Positions 35,056 to 45,900 of a stretch of DNA of 64,000 nucleotides are shown here, piece after piece. The DNA is from Undibacterium sp. YM2 (GTDB taxonomy: Bacteria > Pseudomonadota > Gammaproteobacteria > Burkholderiales > Burkholderiaceae_D): contig NZ_AP018441.1 of NCBI RefSeq assembly GCF_009937975.1, forward strand, positions 3,968,001-4,032,000, in the 5' to 3' direction. The translations under genes and the position numbers were made by a program. The notes under the pieces were generated by a model. It was not told the DNA's origin and did no database searches. It saw only the letters and a program-made list of their open reading frames with translations. Position 1 is the stretch's first letter; every line of letters starts with the position of its first letter.

Positions 35056-35993
35056 GGCTTCAAATCAGCTTCCAGTTGAAATAATTCTGCCAGCGCGACA
35101 ATAGCGGCACGCTTGCGTTCTTCGAGATGCCACATGTGATAGATGATGATATTGTTTGTCTCGTAGCGCTCCTGTATCGCGAGTAACTGGTCGCGGCAGG
35201 ATGCCGGAGTGCCACAGATGTTGACGCGCATGGTGCTGCCTATCCAGCTTTCCACTTGCTGCTTTTGAGCCTCGGCAATCTCTTCGGTATCAGCACAGAC
35301 ACAACTGAGAGCGATGGCTATTTCTGCCTTGTCTGTATTGCCCTGATATTCGCCATACTGGCGTTGATAGGCAGCGGTGATGGCAGCATCCTGCGTGCTG
35401 GCGCGATGGAATAGCGAATAGGCATAACTGGCTGCTGACTTTGCTGCCAGTTCTGCCGTGCCAAAACCTGAACCCATGATCCACAGTGGCGGCCTTTCAG
35501 CAAAGCATGGTGTGGCGGCGTGGGCAAAGCGATGGCCTTCCAGAAAATCACCACCAAGATAACGCTGCAGATCTGCCAGCTTCTGCGCAAACTGTTTGGT
35601 AATGACAGCAGGCGGCTCATCAGAGCCTGTCAATGCGGCCAGTGCAACAGGATCAGCGGGCACGCCGCCACAAACGCCCAAAACAACCCGACCGCCTGAC
35701 AAGGCAGATAAGCCACGATAATTTTCAGCCACAGCCAGCGGGCTATACAGGGGCAGTAATACTGCCGCCGAGCCCAGCCCTATACGCTGCGTAGCTTGCG
35801 CCAGCGCAGCCAGCATCATTTCCGGCGCCGCCCAGGAGAAATGGGATTCGTGGTGTTCAGCCAGCCACAGTCGCTCATAACCTAGCTGGTCGGCCAGCTT
35901 TGCCATCCTGAAGGCTTGTGCCAGTACATCTGCACCATTCTGGCCAGGGGCGATGATGCCCAGATCAAGCAGGGATAAGCTCAAGCTACTCAT
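35052..35993 (-). CDS. Luciferase-like flavin-dependent monooxygenase
   Basis: A 313-residue LLM-family protein (TIM-barrel, FMN-dependent). Residues 7-60 read LSLLDLGIIAPGQN, then LADQLGYERLWLAEHHES, the usual luciferase-like phosphate and His region; GGRVVLGVCGGVP near residue 105 and WIMGSGFGTAELAAKSA near 185 continue the fold. In aminotransferase-type PKS systems such as puwainaphycin a luciferase-like monooxygenase oxidises the acyl chain near the beta-amino carbon; here the enzyme is a free protein. ATG 35993 (MSSLSLSLLD) overlaps the preceding gene by ATGA; the longer frame from 36011 has no support. Confidence 0.88.
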   Translation of the reverse strand: MSSLSLSLLDLGIIAPGQNGADVLAQAFRMAKLADQLGYERLWLAEHHESHFSWAAPEMMLAALAQATQRIGLGSAAVLLPLYSPLAVAENYRGLSALSGGRVVLGVCGGVPADPVALAALTGSDEPPAVITKQFAQKLADLQRYLGGDFLEGHRFAHAATPCFAERPPLWIMGSGFGTAELAAKSAASYAYSLFHRASTQDAAITAAYQRQYGEYQGNTDKAEIAIALSCVCADTEEIAEAQKQQVESWIGSTMRVNICGTPASCRDQLLAIQERYETNNIIIYHMWHLEERKRAAIVALAELFQLEADLKP

Positions 35994-37011
35994 GCTGCCG
36001 CCTTTGCACAAATGGTGGAAGGATCAGGATCAACCGCACTATAGGTATTCCAGAACAACACGCGCCGCCCTTGCAGGGTGGACTTGCGGAACATCGCCAG
36101 TGTCTTGGAGATATAGGTGGTCTCGGTGCGGAAGTTACTGGCTTCTGCCACTTCTTGGGCGGCTGCGTCGGCGTCCGCATTGCTTTGCCCATAACCTGGT
36201 GCGGCAAAGTCATCAACCCAGAGTATGTCGCCAAACTGTGGCTCTTTGGTATAACCAGCTTCGCGCAACAGGGCCAGGGTTTTCATCGCCAGCTTTTTCA
36301 TCTTGCCTGGGCCAGTGATCATCATGGGCACCATGCGCACCGCTACCACACGTATAGGCAAACCCGCCATTGCCAAGCCCAGCCAGACGCCGGATGCGGT
36401 AGCGCAAGTACCGGTGGGGACGACGATGTCATCTATCATGGGCAGCTCACCGCTTTTGATGGCCGCCGCAATTTCCAGCGCACCTTCGATGACGCCCAGC
36501 ACGCCTATGGGATGATGCGAGCCTGGTGGTATCCAGTAAGGGCGCTGCCCCTGATGGCGACGATAACGTATGCGCAGGAAAGCCATGGGCACATCAAGGA
36601 AGCGTTCACAGCGCAGGAATTCCATGCCCAGTGCTGGCAACAGGCGCTTGTTCAAGCCAGCCTCATGTACATTCGGTTGCGGTGTCAGCAAGGCGCGTGC
36701 ATGCAGGCCATGGATACGGGCAAAGGTGGCAGTCGCCAATACCTGATGACTGCCAAGTGGCCCCATGGTGGCGACACTGGTCGCGCCTTTGGCTATTGCA
36801 TCACCAAAGAAATATTCGAGGTTCCTGACCTTGCTGCCGCCATAGATGGGGAACTAAGGTCATCGCGCTTGACCCATAACTCCTGTAGCTTCCAGCGTGC
36901 TGCCAGACTGGCTTCATGGCTGATGGGAGTCGGCCTTTGTACCAGATCGACAGGTTTATACATCGCATCCAGGCCAGGCACCATTTCGGTAAGTAGTCGA
37001 GCTGTCATCAT
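35990..37011 (-). pseudogene. PLP-dependent ACC-deaminase/D-cysteine-desulfhydrase-like gene, frameshifted
   Basis: Read through one missing base, this is a 340-residue fold-type II PLP enzyme. The 5' segment (MMTARLLTEMVPGLDAMYKP, LVQRPTPIS, LWVKRDDLSSP) is in one frame. At the C-run 36848-36851 (+ strand GGGG) one base is missing, and the protein continues in the next frame as YGGSKVRNLEYFFGDAIAKG (holding the PLP-Lys in GGSKVRN), ATSVATMGPLGSHQ, then VVPTGTCATASGVWLGLAMAG and a complete C-terminus. As printed it stops at 36793 after 72 residues. The gene sits in a chain of ATGA overlaps, so the break would also disturb translation of the monooxygenase. A sequencing error or slippage at the C-run is plausible. 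Confidence 0.82.
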
Positions 37012-38246
37012 GCATGCTCCACCGGGTTGAGCATGGCCGGGCTTAGGTGCCGGAATTCTTCAACCAGTGCGCTGAAACAACTAGTCTCACTGCGATCCAG
37101 ATAGGCTTGCAGGCGTGGCTCCAGATCAGGATAAGTGCGCAGTCTTTGCAAAAGCGCAGGCACGACTCTTTGCAGGCAGGCCAGCATGAGTAAGGACGGG
37201 TTACGATACTCTGCTTCTACATCGGCCACCGGCCCCAGCATGAAGTGGCGCACGGTTTTACTGAGGTCAGCAAAGGCAGCCATCAGCATTTCCATGAAAG
37301 CGGCATCGCTCCTGACTTCAGCCATGGAGATGATGGAACCCAGATCGACAAAGCCGCCATCAATGACGGCATTTTGCATTTCCAGGCAATGGCCTATGCC
37401 TATGTGTTCTGTGCGGCCAGGCAAGAAACCCAGTGCCAGCATACGGGCAACGAGGTCTATCCAGCGATCGACCACATGCTCCGGCGTCAATCCATAGCCT
37501 GCTGTCAGGCTGCTCAGTCTTTGCAGCCAGGGTGCGGTGCCGAGCTTTTTCAATTCCACAGGCAAATGCGCAACGCGTAGTGGCAGGCTGGGGTAGTAAT
37601 AGATAATCGCCGCCAGGCCATCTGCGGACGAAGTTTCGACTATGCGCATCGCCCTTTCTGACAGCAGGCTACGCAAAGCAGTGAGATGACTTTCCCGCGC
37701 GGACGCAGGCCAAGCTAGCACCAGCAAGGGTGTGGGTATGCAAGCCAATTGGCCAAAACGCTGTAGATGCGCTTGCTGCAACATGCAGGCAGCTTTCGCG
37801 TCTTCCACCGCTTCAAAGGCGCTGATGGCCAGCGGGATTTTTTGTTCGACCAGGGCAAAATGCTCAGCCGCAGAGAAAAGTGACTTACCGCGTACAGGGT
37901 AATCAATACGGAATTGCGATAATACCGCCAGATGCTGGTCACGGTCATGCGCATACACCTCCGTCCCTTTATGCGCTAGCACACCTGCGCCGGTATCCTG
38001 GTAAAAAGCCCGCAGATGGCGATAAGGTCGCTGGTATGCACCAGACTGAAAGGGATTAATACCATGCGCACAGGGCAGTTCCTGGCGCAGTGCCGCCAGC
38101 CGCGTATCAAGGTCGGGCAAAATAGCTGACAGAGCTGCATGCAGATCAGCTGCTTCTGTCTTCACATCCCACAAAACCCGTTCTACTTTGTGGGCAGTAA
38201 TGCTTGCTTGCTCCGTCATCGCATCTTTCATGATGATGTTGTTCAT
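37008..38246 (-). CDS. Conserved-looking protein of unknown family in the lipopeptide cluster
   Basis: A 412-residue soluble protein that I cannot place in a family. Visible landmarks: ALRQELPCAHGINPFQSG near residue 55, YPVRGKSLFSAAEHFALVEQKIPLA near 115, and GIGHCLEMQNAVIDGGFVDLGSI near 285. The last motif, with an acid/Gln-Asn pair followed by a Gly and then D-x-G, faintly resembles catalytic loops of kinase-like folds (SelO) or the E-x-Q-N element of NIS synthetases; this is only a resemblance. It overlaps the C-A-T-C NRPS upstream and the PLP gene downstream by four bases each, so it is surely co-expressed with the pathway. Confidence 0.75.
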   Translation of the reverse strand: MNNIIMKDAMTEQASITAHKVERVLWDVKTEAADLHAALSAILPDLDTRLAALRQELPCAHGINPFQSGAYQRPYRHLRAFYQDTGAGVLAHKGTEVYAHDRDQHLAVLSQFRIDYPVRGKSLFSAAEHFALVEQKIPLAISAFEAVEDAKAACMLQQAHLQRFGQLACIPTPLLVLAWPASARESHLTALRSLLSERAMRIVETSSADGLAAIIYYYPSLPLRVAHLPVELKKLGTAPWLQRLSSLTAGYGLTPEHVVDRWIDLVARMLALGFLPGRTEHIGIGHCLEMQNAVIDGGFVDLGSIISMAEVRSDAAFMEMLMAAFADLSKTVRHFMLGPVADVEAEYRNPSLLMLACLQRVVPALLQRLRTYPDLEPRLQAYLDRSETSCFSALVEEFRHLSPAMLNPVEHA

Positions 38247-41200
38247 GTGGTTACCCCAGGCTTGCGCAATTCTTTCAGTCTTTGCAAGCCACTTTTGCGC
38301 AAGTCACGTTTTGCCGCTTCCTGGCGTTCTGCACCATCGAGTGACAACATGCTCGCCAGACTGGCATAGCTGATACTGGCGGCGGCGGCGACCTGACCCA
38401 GCACGGCGATAAATTCTCGCTGTATGCTTTGTGCAGTTGCTGCAGTAAATAATTCGGTACTAAATTCCAGTGTGGCATGCATTTGTGGCTCATCAATGAC
38501 AGTCAGCAGCAAATCGTATTTGGCCGTATCGGTATGCAAATCGACTGCCTGTATCTGGAAGTGCTGGTTATCGAGTTGCGCCAGCGGTGCATTTTGCAAA
38601 ACAAACTTGTGCTGGAATAGCGGCATGCCACCGGCATCGCGTGGCGGGTTCAATTCCTGCACCAGTAAATCAAATGGCAGATGCTGGTTGAAATAAGCTT
38701 GCAAGCTGGTTTGCCTGACCTTGCCCAGCATATCGGCAAAGCTGTTGCAATCAGCAAAATTGCTGCGCAAGACCAGTTGATTGACGAAAAAGCCCTGGAT
38801 TTTTTCTGCCAGCGGATGATCCCGGCCTGCGATATCGCTGCCAACCACAATATCATCCTGGCCAGACCTGTAGCGCAGGACAACTTCAAAAGCCGTCAAC
38901 AAGAGCATGAACAGCGTAGCTGAGTGCTGACGTGCGACACGGCGCAAATCATCGGACAGTTTGGCATCAAGCCCGAAGCTGATGCGTGTACCAGCATGGC
39001 TGCTGTTTGCCGGACGAGGGAAATCGGTAGGCAAGTTTAGACGTGGCAAGGCAGCCAGTTGCTGCTTCCAGTATTGCATTTCCTTGTTCATGTACTGCTG
39101 TTGTACCTGCTGTTCCCACCAGTGGCTGAAATCGGCATATTGCAACGCGGGCTCCGCAAATGCTTGAGTGTTGCTTACTTCAGCAGCATATGCCTGCAAG
39201 AGTTCTTGTGCAAACAGGGCAATCGCCCAGCCATCGGTGGCGATATGGTGTATCAGTATCAGCACATAGGCTTGCTGGTCGCCATTGAGCAGGAGGCTCA
39301 GGCGTACCGGTCTTTCATTTTCCAGATCAAAGGGTTGGCTGGCCAGTTGTTTGAGTCTGGTATTGATCTGTGTTTCATCCAGATTTTGTGCACTGACATC
39401 TTCGACATGAATTGCCAGACTAGCCTCATCAGCCACGGCCTGCATGACAGCACCCTGCCCTTGCTTTTGTATGCGCAAGTTGAATATTTCATGGCGCACC
39501 ACCACTTGTTGTACAGCGCGCTGGAAAGCAGCCTGGTCCAGATTGCCATCCAGCCGTGCCGCCAGTGCTACATTATAGTTGGCGCTGGCTGGTTCCATCT
39601 GGTGCAAAAACCACAGGCGCGATTGCGCGCGTGACAAAGGCAAACCCTGAGTGCGATTCAATGTGGGCAAAGTCACTGCCTGTGCTTGCGCATGACCGCT
39701 CAATAATTCGCGCACTGCTGCGGCCAGAGTTTGCAATGTCGTATATTCAAATATCAGGCGCAAAGGCAGGTCCACCGCGAAGGCTGCGCGCAACCTCGCC
39801 ATGACGGCGGTTGCACGCAATGAATGTCCACCCAGGGCAAAAAAATCATCAGTGGCATGCACGCCTGGCACAGACAATACTTCTGACCATGCCGCCGCGA
39901 TGATGTCTTGTACCGCATCAGTACCAGCCTGCTGCGTTACGTATGCATTGTCCTTGCGCTCAGGCAGTGGCAGGTTTTTTCTATCTACCTTGCCATTGAC
40001 TGACACTGGCACGCTATCCAGCTGCAAGAAATGCGAGGGCAACATGCTGGCTGGCAGTTGAGCTTGCAGATACAGGCGCAATTCCTCTGCCCCCAGGTTC
40101 TGACCGGGATGAAGGACGTAGTAGACAATCAATTCCTTATCAGATTTGCCCGAGGCCGGGCCGCCATCATTATGGTCATGCACTATGCAAATCGCATCGC
40201 GTATCGCTGCATGCCTGCCCATGGCGATTTCTATCTCGCCCAGCTCTATGCGAAAACCGCGTATCTTGACCTGGTTATCAAGACGACCCAGGAATTCCAT
40301 GACGCCATCAGGATAAAACCGCGCACGGTCACCGGTCTTGTACATACGTGCATCTTTTTGATCTGGCCTGGCATGGGGATCATGCAGGAAGCGTTCTGCC
40401 GTCAACTCAGGCTGGCCAACATAGCCTTCGGCCAGGCAATCACCGCCTATATACAAGTCGCCGGGCAGGCCCACAGGCAATGGCTGCAAGTCTGCATCAA
40501 GTATGTAGTAGCGGGCATTTTGTATCGGTCTGCCATAAGGAACGCTGACCCAGTCTGGCTGTAGCTCTCCAACGATATGGTAATTAGACCAGATCGTTGC
40601 TTCGGTTGCACCACCCAGCGCAACGACGCAGACGCCTGGGAAAGCTGCCTTCATGCGGTCTGGCAGGGCCAGTGGTATCCAGTCACCACTGAGGAAGATC
40701 AGGCGCAACCTGGAAGTCGCTGAGCGCTGCGGCAATAATGATTCCAGTTGCCACAAGGCTGCCGGGGCTGAATCCCAGAAGCTGATATTTTCAGTTTCTA
40801 TTATTTTCAGTAAACGCTCAGGGTCTGCAATCTCGGCTTCACTGGCGATCCTGACGATACCGCCTGCGGCTAATATGCCAAATATGTCATACACCGACAA
40901 ATCAAATGCAGGTGAAGTGACGAACAAGAGCTTGTCCTGCGCGCCTATATCAAATGTGTGGTTCACCCACTCTATAAGGTTGATGGCTTTTTGATGCAAG
41001 ACCAGTACGCCCTTGGGCTTGCCAGTGGAACCTGAAGTAAAGATTACATAAGCCGGGTCTTGCGGACGCGCCTGGTTTTGCAAGGCTGCGACTGGCAAAG
41101 CCGTTGTCTGGTCAACACAGACGACTTGCAATTGCCGCTCATTTGCCAGGGCCTGCGTGCTCTCCATCAAACTGCTGACCGTCAATATGCTGCGCACTGG

Positions 41201-42883
41201 CAGGCTATCAAAAATTGCCATGACACGGACGGCAGGCAGTTGCGGTTCTATCGGCACATAGTGATGGCCGCTAGCGACCACAGCCAGCAAGGCAACCAGC
41301 ATTTCGCGGTCACGCGTGAGCCTGACGGCGACTGGTGAATTTGCGCTCAATCCCAGGGTATTGATGGCATGTACCACCTGGCTGACCCTTTCTTGCAAAC
41401 TCGCATAGCTCATGCTGCCTTGCGCATCGATAAGGGTTGTGGCATTCGGCGTGCGTGCTGCCTGGTCTATGAAAATACTCGCCAGCGTGGCCGTAGTGTC
41501 ATAAGTGCAGGCAGTGTCATTCCATTGCTGCAGTTGCAGTTCACGTTGCTCTGCTGTCAGCAGGTGAATATCCCTGACGGCTTGTTCACCACTGGCATGC
41601 GCGAGTTGCTGCAACAAGAAGCGATATTGCTCTAGCATGGCTTGCGCTGTTGCAGGCTCTATACGGGCAGTGTCTGCCAGCAGGCGTAAGTGCATGCCAT
41701 CATCTTTGGACTCGACAATCAAGGTCAGCGGATAATTCGATTCTTCCTGCAAATAGTAATCAATGATGCTGGCATTACCGAGTTTATTGCCCTGCACCGC
41801 CAGCGGGTAATTTTCATAGACGACGATAGTGTCAAACAACGCATGGCCCGATGGCAGTTCACTCCATTCGGCAATGCGGCTAAGGCTGCTGTGTTCATGT
41901 TCACGCGATGCGGCCAGGTGTCTGTGTACATCGGTCAGCAGGTTGACAATGCTGTGGTCAGTGCCATGTTTGATGCGGAGCGGAATGGTATTGATGAACA
42001 GACCTACCATCTGCTCTACCCCATCCAGTTCAGCAGGGCGACCAGAAGTGGTGACACCAAACAGCACATCCTTGCTACCTGCATATCTTGACAAGAGCAA
42101 ACCCCAGCAAGCCATGATGGCACTGACAGTGGTCACTCCGGTTGTTTGCGACAGAACTGATAATGCACTAAAGTCATCAGCAGACAGCAGATTTTCAAAA
42201 GCCAGGACTTTTGCAGCGGCTCCCGTATTGCGTTTCAGCACCGGCAAGCTGGTCGCCTGCTCAAAGCCGCGCAGGGAATGACGCCAGTAATCTTCTGCCG
42301 CCAGGTTATCGCGCTTACCCAGCCACTGTAAAAAATCGGTATAAGGGCGCTCTGCTGGCAGGCTGACTGCCTTGCCCTGCAATAAATCTGCATACCGTTG
42401 CGCCACCGCAGCCAGCACCAGGCCGGATGCCCAGCCATCGAGTATCAGGTGATGATGGCTCCAGACCATCTCCCATTCATGTTCAGCCCAACGCAATATG
42501 CTGACGCGCATCAGCGGCGCGCTATCCAGTGCAAAGCCTTGCTGGCTGTCTGCCTGCAAGAATTGCTGGCGCAAGGCTTCATGTTCTTGCTTTGGTAAAT
42601 GGCTGTAATCGACAACTTTGAATGGCAGGACGATTGCAGCCTGCAATTGCTGGCGTGGCTGGTCTCCCGCCCAAAGGAAGCGCATGCGCAAGGCGCAGTG
42701 ATGGGCGATGACAGCTTCCCAGGCTTGCTGTAGCTTTGCTGTATTGATCTCACCTTGCAGGCGTACCTGCAATTGCTGGAAATAAGCAGCACTGGCCGGT
42801 TCACGCAGATGGTGAAACAGCATGCCTTGTTGCATGGCCGTCAGGGGAAAAACCATTTCCATATTTGTTCCAGCCCTCATCAA
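38243..42883 (-). CDS. NRPS, domain order C-A-T-C (Cys-like specificity)
   Basis: A 1546-residue NRPS. C domain 1: residues about 10-440, catalytic HHLILDG at 144-150. A domain: about 460-985, core IFTSGSTGKPKGV at 614, TGD, and specificity residues read from FDLSVYDIFG, SFWDSAPA, IFLSGD and GGATEATIW giving D-L-Y-D-F-S-L-I-W, closest to the cysteine code DLYNLSLIW. T domain: about 990-1060, Ser1021 in FFALGGHS. C domain 2: about 1080-1510, HHIATDG at 1212-1218. There is no thioesterase; the final C domain must pass the chain to another protein. The natural start is uncertain (TTG 42883, ATG 42880 or ATG 42862). Confidence 0.93.
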   Translation of the reverse strand: MMRAGTNMEMVFPLTAMQQGMLFHHLREPASAAYFQQLQVRLQGEINTAKLQQAWEAVIAHHCALRMRFLWAGDQPRQQLQAAIVLPFKVVDYSHLPKQEHEALRQQFLQADSQQGFALDSAPLMRVSILRWAEHEWEMVWSHHHLILDGWASGLVLAAVAQRYADLLQGKAVSLPAERPYTDFLQWLGKRDNLAAEDYWRHSLRGFEQATSLPVLKRNTGAAAKVLAFENLLSADDFSALSVLSQTTGVTTVSAIMACWGLLLSRYAGSKDVLFGVTTSGRPAELDGVEQMVGLFINTIPLRIKHGTDHSIVNLLTDVHRHLAASREHEHSSLSRIAEWSELPSGHALFDTIVVYENYPLAVQGNKLGNASIIDYYLQEESNYPLTLIVESKDDGMHLRLLADTARIEPATAQAMLEQYRFLLQQLAHASGEQAVRDIHLLTAEQRELQLQQWNDTACTYDTTATLASIFIDQAARTPNATTLIDAQGSMSYASLQERVSQVVHAINTLGLSANSPVAVRLTRDREMLVALLAVVASGHHYVPIEPQLPAVRVMAIFDSLPVRSILTVSSLMESTQALANERQLQVVCVDQTTALPVAALQNQARPQDPAYVIFTSGSTGKPKGVLVLHQKAINLIEWVNHTFDIGAQDKLLFVTSPAFDLSVYDIFGILAAGGIVRIASEAEIADPERLLKIIETENISFWDSAPAALWQLESLLPQRSATSRLRLIFLSGDWIPLALPDRMKAAFPGVCVVALGGATEATIWSNYHIVGELQPDWVSVPYGRPIQNARYYILDADLQPLPVGLPGDLYIGGDCLAEGYVGQPELTAERFLHDPHARPDQKDARMYKTGDRARFYPDGVMEFLGRLDNQVKIRGFRIELGEIEIAMGRHAAIRDAICIVHDHNDGGPASGKSDKELIVYYVLHPGQNLGAEELRLYLQAQLPASMLPSHFLQLDSVPVSVNGKVDRKNLPLPERKDNAYVTQQAGTDAVQDIIAAAWSEVLSVPGVHATDDFFALGGHSLRATAVMARLRAAFAVDLPLRLIFEYTTLQTLAAAVRELLSGHAQAQAVTLPTLNRTQGLPLSRAQSRLWFLHQMEPASANYNVALAARLDGNLDQAAFQRAVQQVVVRHEIFNLRIQKQGQGAVMQAVADEASLAIHVEDVSAQNLDETQINTRLKQLASQPFDLENERPVRLSLLLNGDQQAYVLILIHHIATDGWAIALFAQELLQAYAAEVSNTQAFAEPALQYADFSHWWEQQVQQQYMNKEMQYWKQQLAALPRLNLPTDFPRPANSSHAGTRISFGLDAKLSDDLRRVARQHSATLFMLLLTAFEVVLRYRSGQDDIVVGSDIAGRDHPLAEKIQGFFVNQLVLRSNFADCNSFADMLGKVRQTSLQAYFNQHLPFDLLVQELNPPRDAGGMPLFQHKFVLQNAPLAQLDNQHFQIQAVDLHTDTAKYDLLLTVIDEPQMHATLEFSTELFTAATAQSIQREFIAVLGQVAAAASISYASLASMLSLDGAERQEAAKRDLRKSGLQRLKELRKPGVTT

Positions 42884-42918
42884 TGTTTACAGTAGCAAAA
42901 CAAGTTTTTCATCCCTGT

Positions 42919-45900
42919 CTACAGGCCCAGCATGGGCAAGAGTATCTGCCGCCCCAGGCCATGCAAGCGCTCGACTTCCTTCAATTCCTGGTCCAGGGCT
43001 GCTACTACCGCATTGACTCTTGGTGTCTCCATCATCGACATATGGTCGCCGACGATATCGCGCACTTTGACAAAGCAGAGTTTGTCCCAGCCCAGGTTTT
43101 TTTCTTCAGAGTTGTAATGCACTGCTGCTTCGCGTATCGCCTCCGGCAAAGCCTGTGTGGCTTTCATGAGCAGGGTACGTCGCGGCAAAGGGCCAGCGGC
43201 GTAACGGCCTATGACAGTTACATTTTTTTCAAATACATGGAATAAACGGGTGATTTCTTTTTCATCGGCATGTGGCGGTACATAATCAGCTTCGCGTGCC
43301 AGTTCCAGCAAGCGCTGTAATGCAGTATCAAATGGCAGACCAGATAAATCAGGACAGGCGATTTCTGCCTTATGCGCAATCAGGCGCGAGATGGAGCGCA
43401 ATAAACGTTCACGCGGCGGCGCAGATTCCGCCAGTGGCGCAACCTGGCTGTCTATCAGGCACAGGAAGGCAATTTCATAACCGCGTGCCAGCGCCTGCCT
43501 TGCCATTTCATAAGCAATGATGCCGCCCGAGGACCAGCCTGCCAGCAGATAGCGCTGGTCCTTGACCAGCGGGGCGATCTTGTCCAGATACAGGCTGGCC
43601 AGTTCTTCCACGCTTGTATAAGTCGCTTCCCCCATGAGGCCAGGGTCTTGCAGGGCGATTACTGGCCGGTCTGTCGTCAAACCGCTGGCCAGGTCGCGAT
43701 AACACAATACACTGCCACCAGTAGGGTGTACCAGCACGATGGGCGTATGCTGGGCGTTGCCAGCGCGTATCGGTATGACTACCGGGTCTAGCTGCAGGCT
43801 CTCGTTGCGCAATAGTTCTGCCTGGGCAGCAATGGTGGGTGCAGAGAATAGCGAAGTCAGCGGCAGCCTGTGGGCAAATTCTTTTTCTATCTCCGCCATC
43901 AGGCGCACGGCCAACAGGGAATGCCCACCGAGATCAAAGAAATTACTGGTGATACCAACCTGGGATACATGCAGCACGCTTTCCCAAATACGTTCCAGGC
44001 GCATTTCCAGCGTGTCACGCGGTGCCTGCGAGATGGCGGTATTTGATGGCCGCAGCTTCAGCAAGGCCTTGTTATCGATCTTGCCATTGGGCATGAATGG
44101 GAAGGCATCAATCGGTATCAGCCAGTTTGGCAGCATATAATCGGGCAAAGCAGCCGCCAGTTTTTCCTTGATACTGGCGACGGTCAGGCTGGCCCCTGGT
44201 TTGAGCGTATAGAAGCACAGTAACTGGTCTATGTTTGCGACATCCCTGTCCACTACCACGGCAGCCATCAACACCTCAGGCTGAACTGCAACAATGGCTT
44301 CTATCTCACCCAGTTCTATACGGTAGCCGCGCAGCTTGACCTGCCGGTCTGCACGGCCAAAACAATCAAGCTTGCCGTCCATGCGCCAGGCACCAAGGTC
44401 ACCAGTACGATACATGCGTTCGCCATGCACGAACGGATCGCTGACGAAACGCTCTGCCGTCAAGGCATCACGCTGATAATAGCCTTGCGCGAGGCTGGCA
44501 CCTGCCACATACAATTCACCGCGCACGCCTATGGCTTGCGGCTGCAGGTATTCATCGAGGACATAGATGCGGGTATTGTCTATGGGCTTGCCGATGGCAA
44601 CCACCATGTCATCCATGCTGACTTTTTCATAAACGACTTGCACTGTGGCCTCAGTAGGGCCGTACAGGTTGATGCACTCTGCACCGGCTGGCAAGGCCGC
44701 CAACACCTGGCGCGCCAGTTCAGCATCCAGCACTTCACCGCCGCAACACAGGCGACGCAGGCGCAGGCATTTGGCAAATTCAGCTTGCCCTACCATCATG
44801 CGCAACATGCTGGGCACAAGTTGCAGCACGCTGATATCAAAATCCTGCAGGGTCTGCAACAAGGCTTCAGGGTCTCTTTCGACGCCGGGGGCTGCCAGCA
44901 CCAGTCTCGCACCTGTCATCAAGGGTGCAAATACTTCCCAGACTGAGGCATCGAAGCTGATGGCAGTTTTTTGTAGCACTGCATCTTCTGCATCCAGCGG
45001 TAAATCCCTGAGCATCCATTGCATGTGATTGGCGAGTGCGCCATGTGTTACGGCGACAGCCTTGGGCTGGCCGGTAGAACCTGAGGTATAAATCAGATAG
45101 GCGAGATCACCGGTTCGCAGAATGGGAAATTGCGACTCCGCTGTATCTTCAAGTGCGGGCAAGGTATCAACCGTGATCAGCTTTATCTTTTCCAGCAAAC
45201 CTGCAAAAGCAGCCTGCTGTTTGAATTGAGCAGCAATAGCTGCGCTGGTCAGCAATACACTGACACCACTGTCCTGCAACATGAAGGCAATGCGCTCTTC
45301 TGGATAGGCAGTATCGAGTGGCAAATAAGCTGCGCCTGCCACCTGTATCGCCAGCAGGCTGGCTATCATATCTACACTGCGGTCCAGCAATACTGCCACC
45401 ACCCTGGCCTTGGCTTCATCCTGCTGCCTGGCCAGCAGCACATGTTGCGCCAGTTCTGCTATGCGGTGCAAACAAGCCTGGCCACTCAATTGGGTCAGCG
45501 GGCTTTGTATGAATATCTGTTCGGGATGCTTTGCCAGGCAAGCAAGAATATCTTGCACTGGTGCCTGCCATGGTTCTGCAATCGACACCAGCGGTCCGGC
45601 AAAATCATAGATGATCTGCTGCCGTTCATTGGGGCCTAGCAGTGTCAATTGATCTATCTGCGCATCGGGGCTCTCTACTATGGAAGCCAGCAGTGTCAGC
45701 AATTCTTCTTCCAGATTGTGCATGCAGGCAGAGTCACAGGCTGCCATATCGTAATCAACATACAGTTGTAGCTGGCCTGTTGCATCTGCATAAGCTGACA
45801 ACACCAACAGGCATTCATCTGTCCAGGCGAATGGCGCATCTGCCATTATCAGTTTGCCTGCACTCGCCTGCTGCCAGCAAAAACCTGCCGCCAGACCCTG

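Noticed and set aside
35990..36766. Second half of the PLP gene as an independent 258-residue protein
   Set aside because: Its apparent ATG lies in the conserved TMGPLGSHQ motif; the true protein continues upstream in the same frame past it to the frameshift.
36071..37030. 319-residue ORF on the plus strand over the PLP gene
   Set aside because: Antisense shadow; composition and lack of domains.
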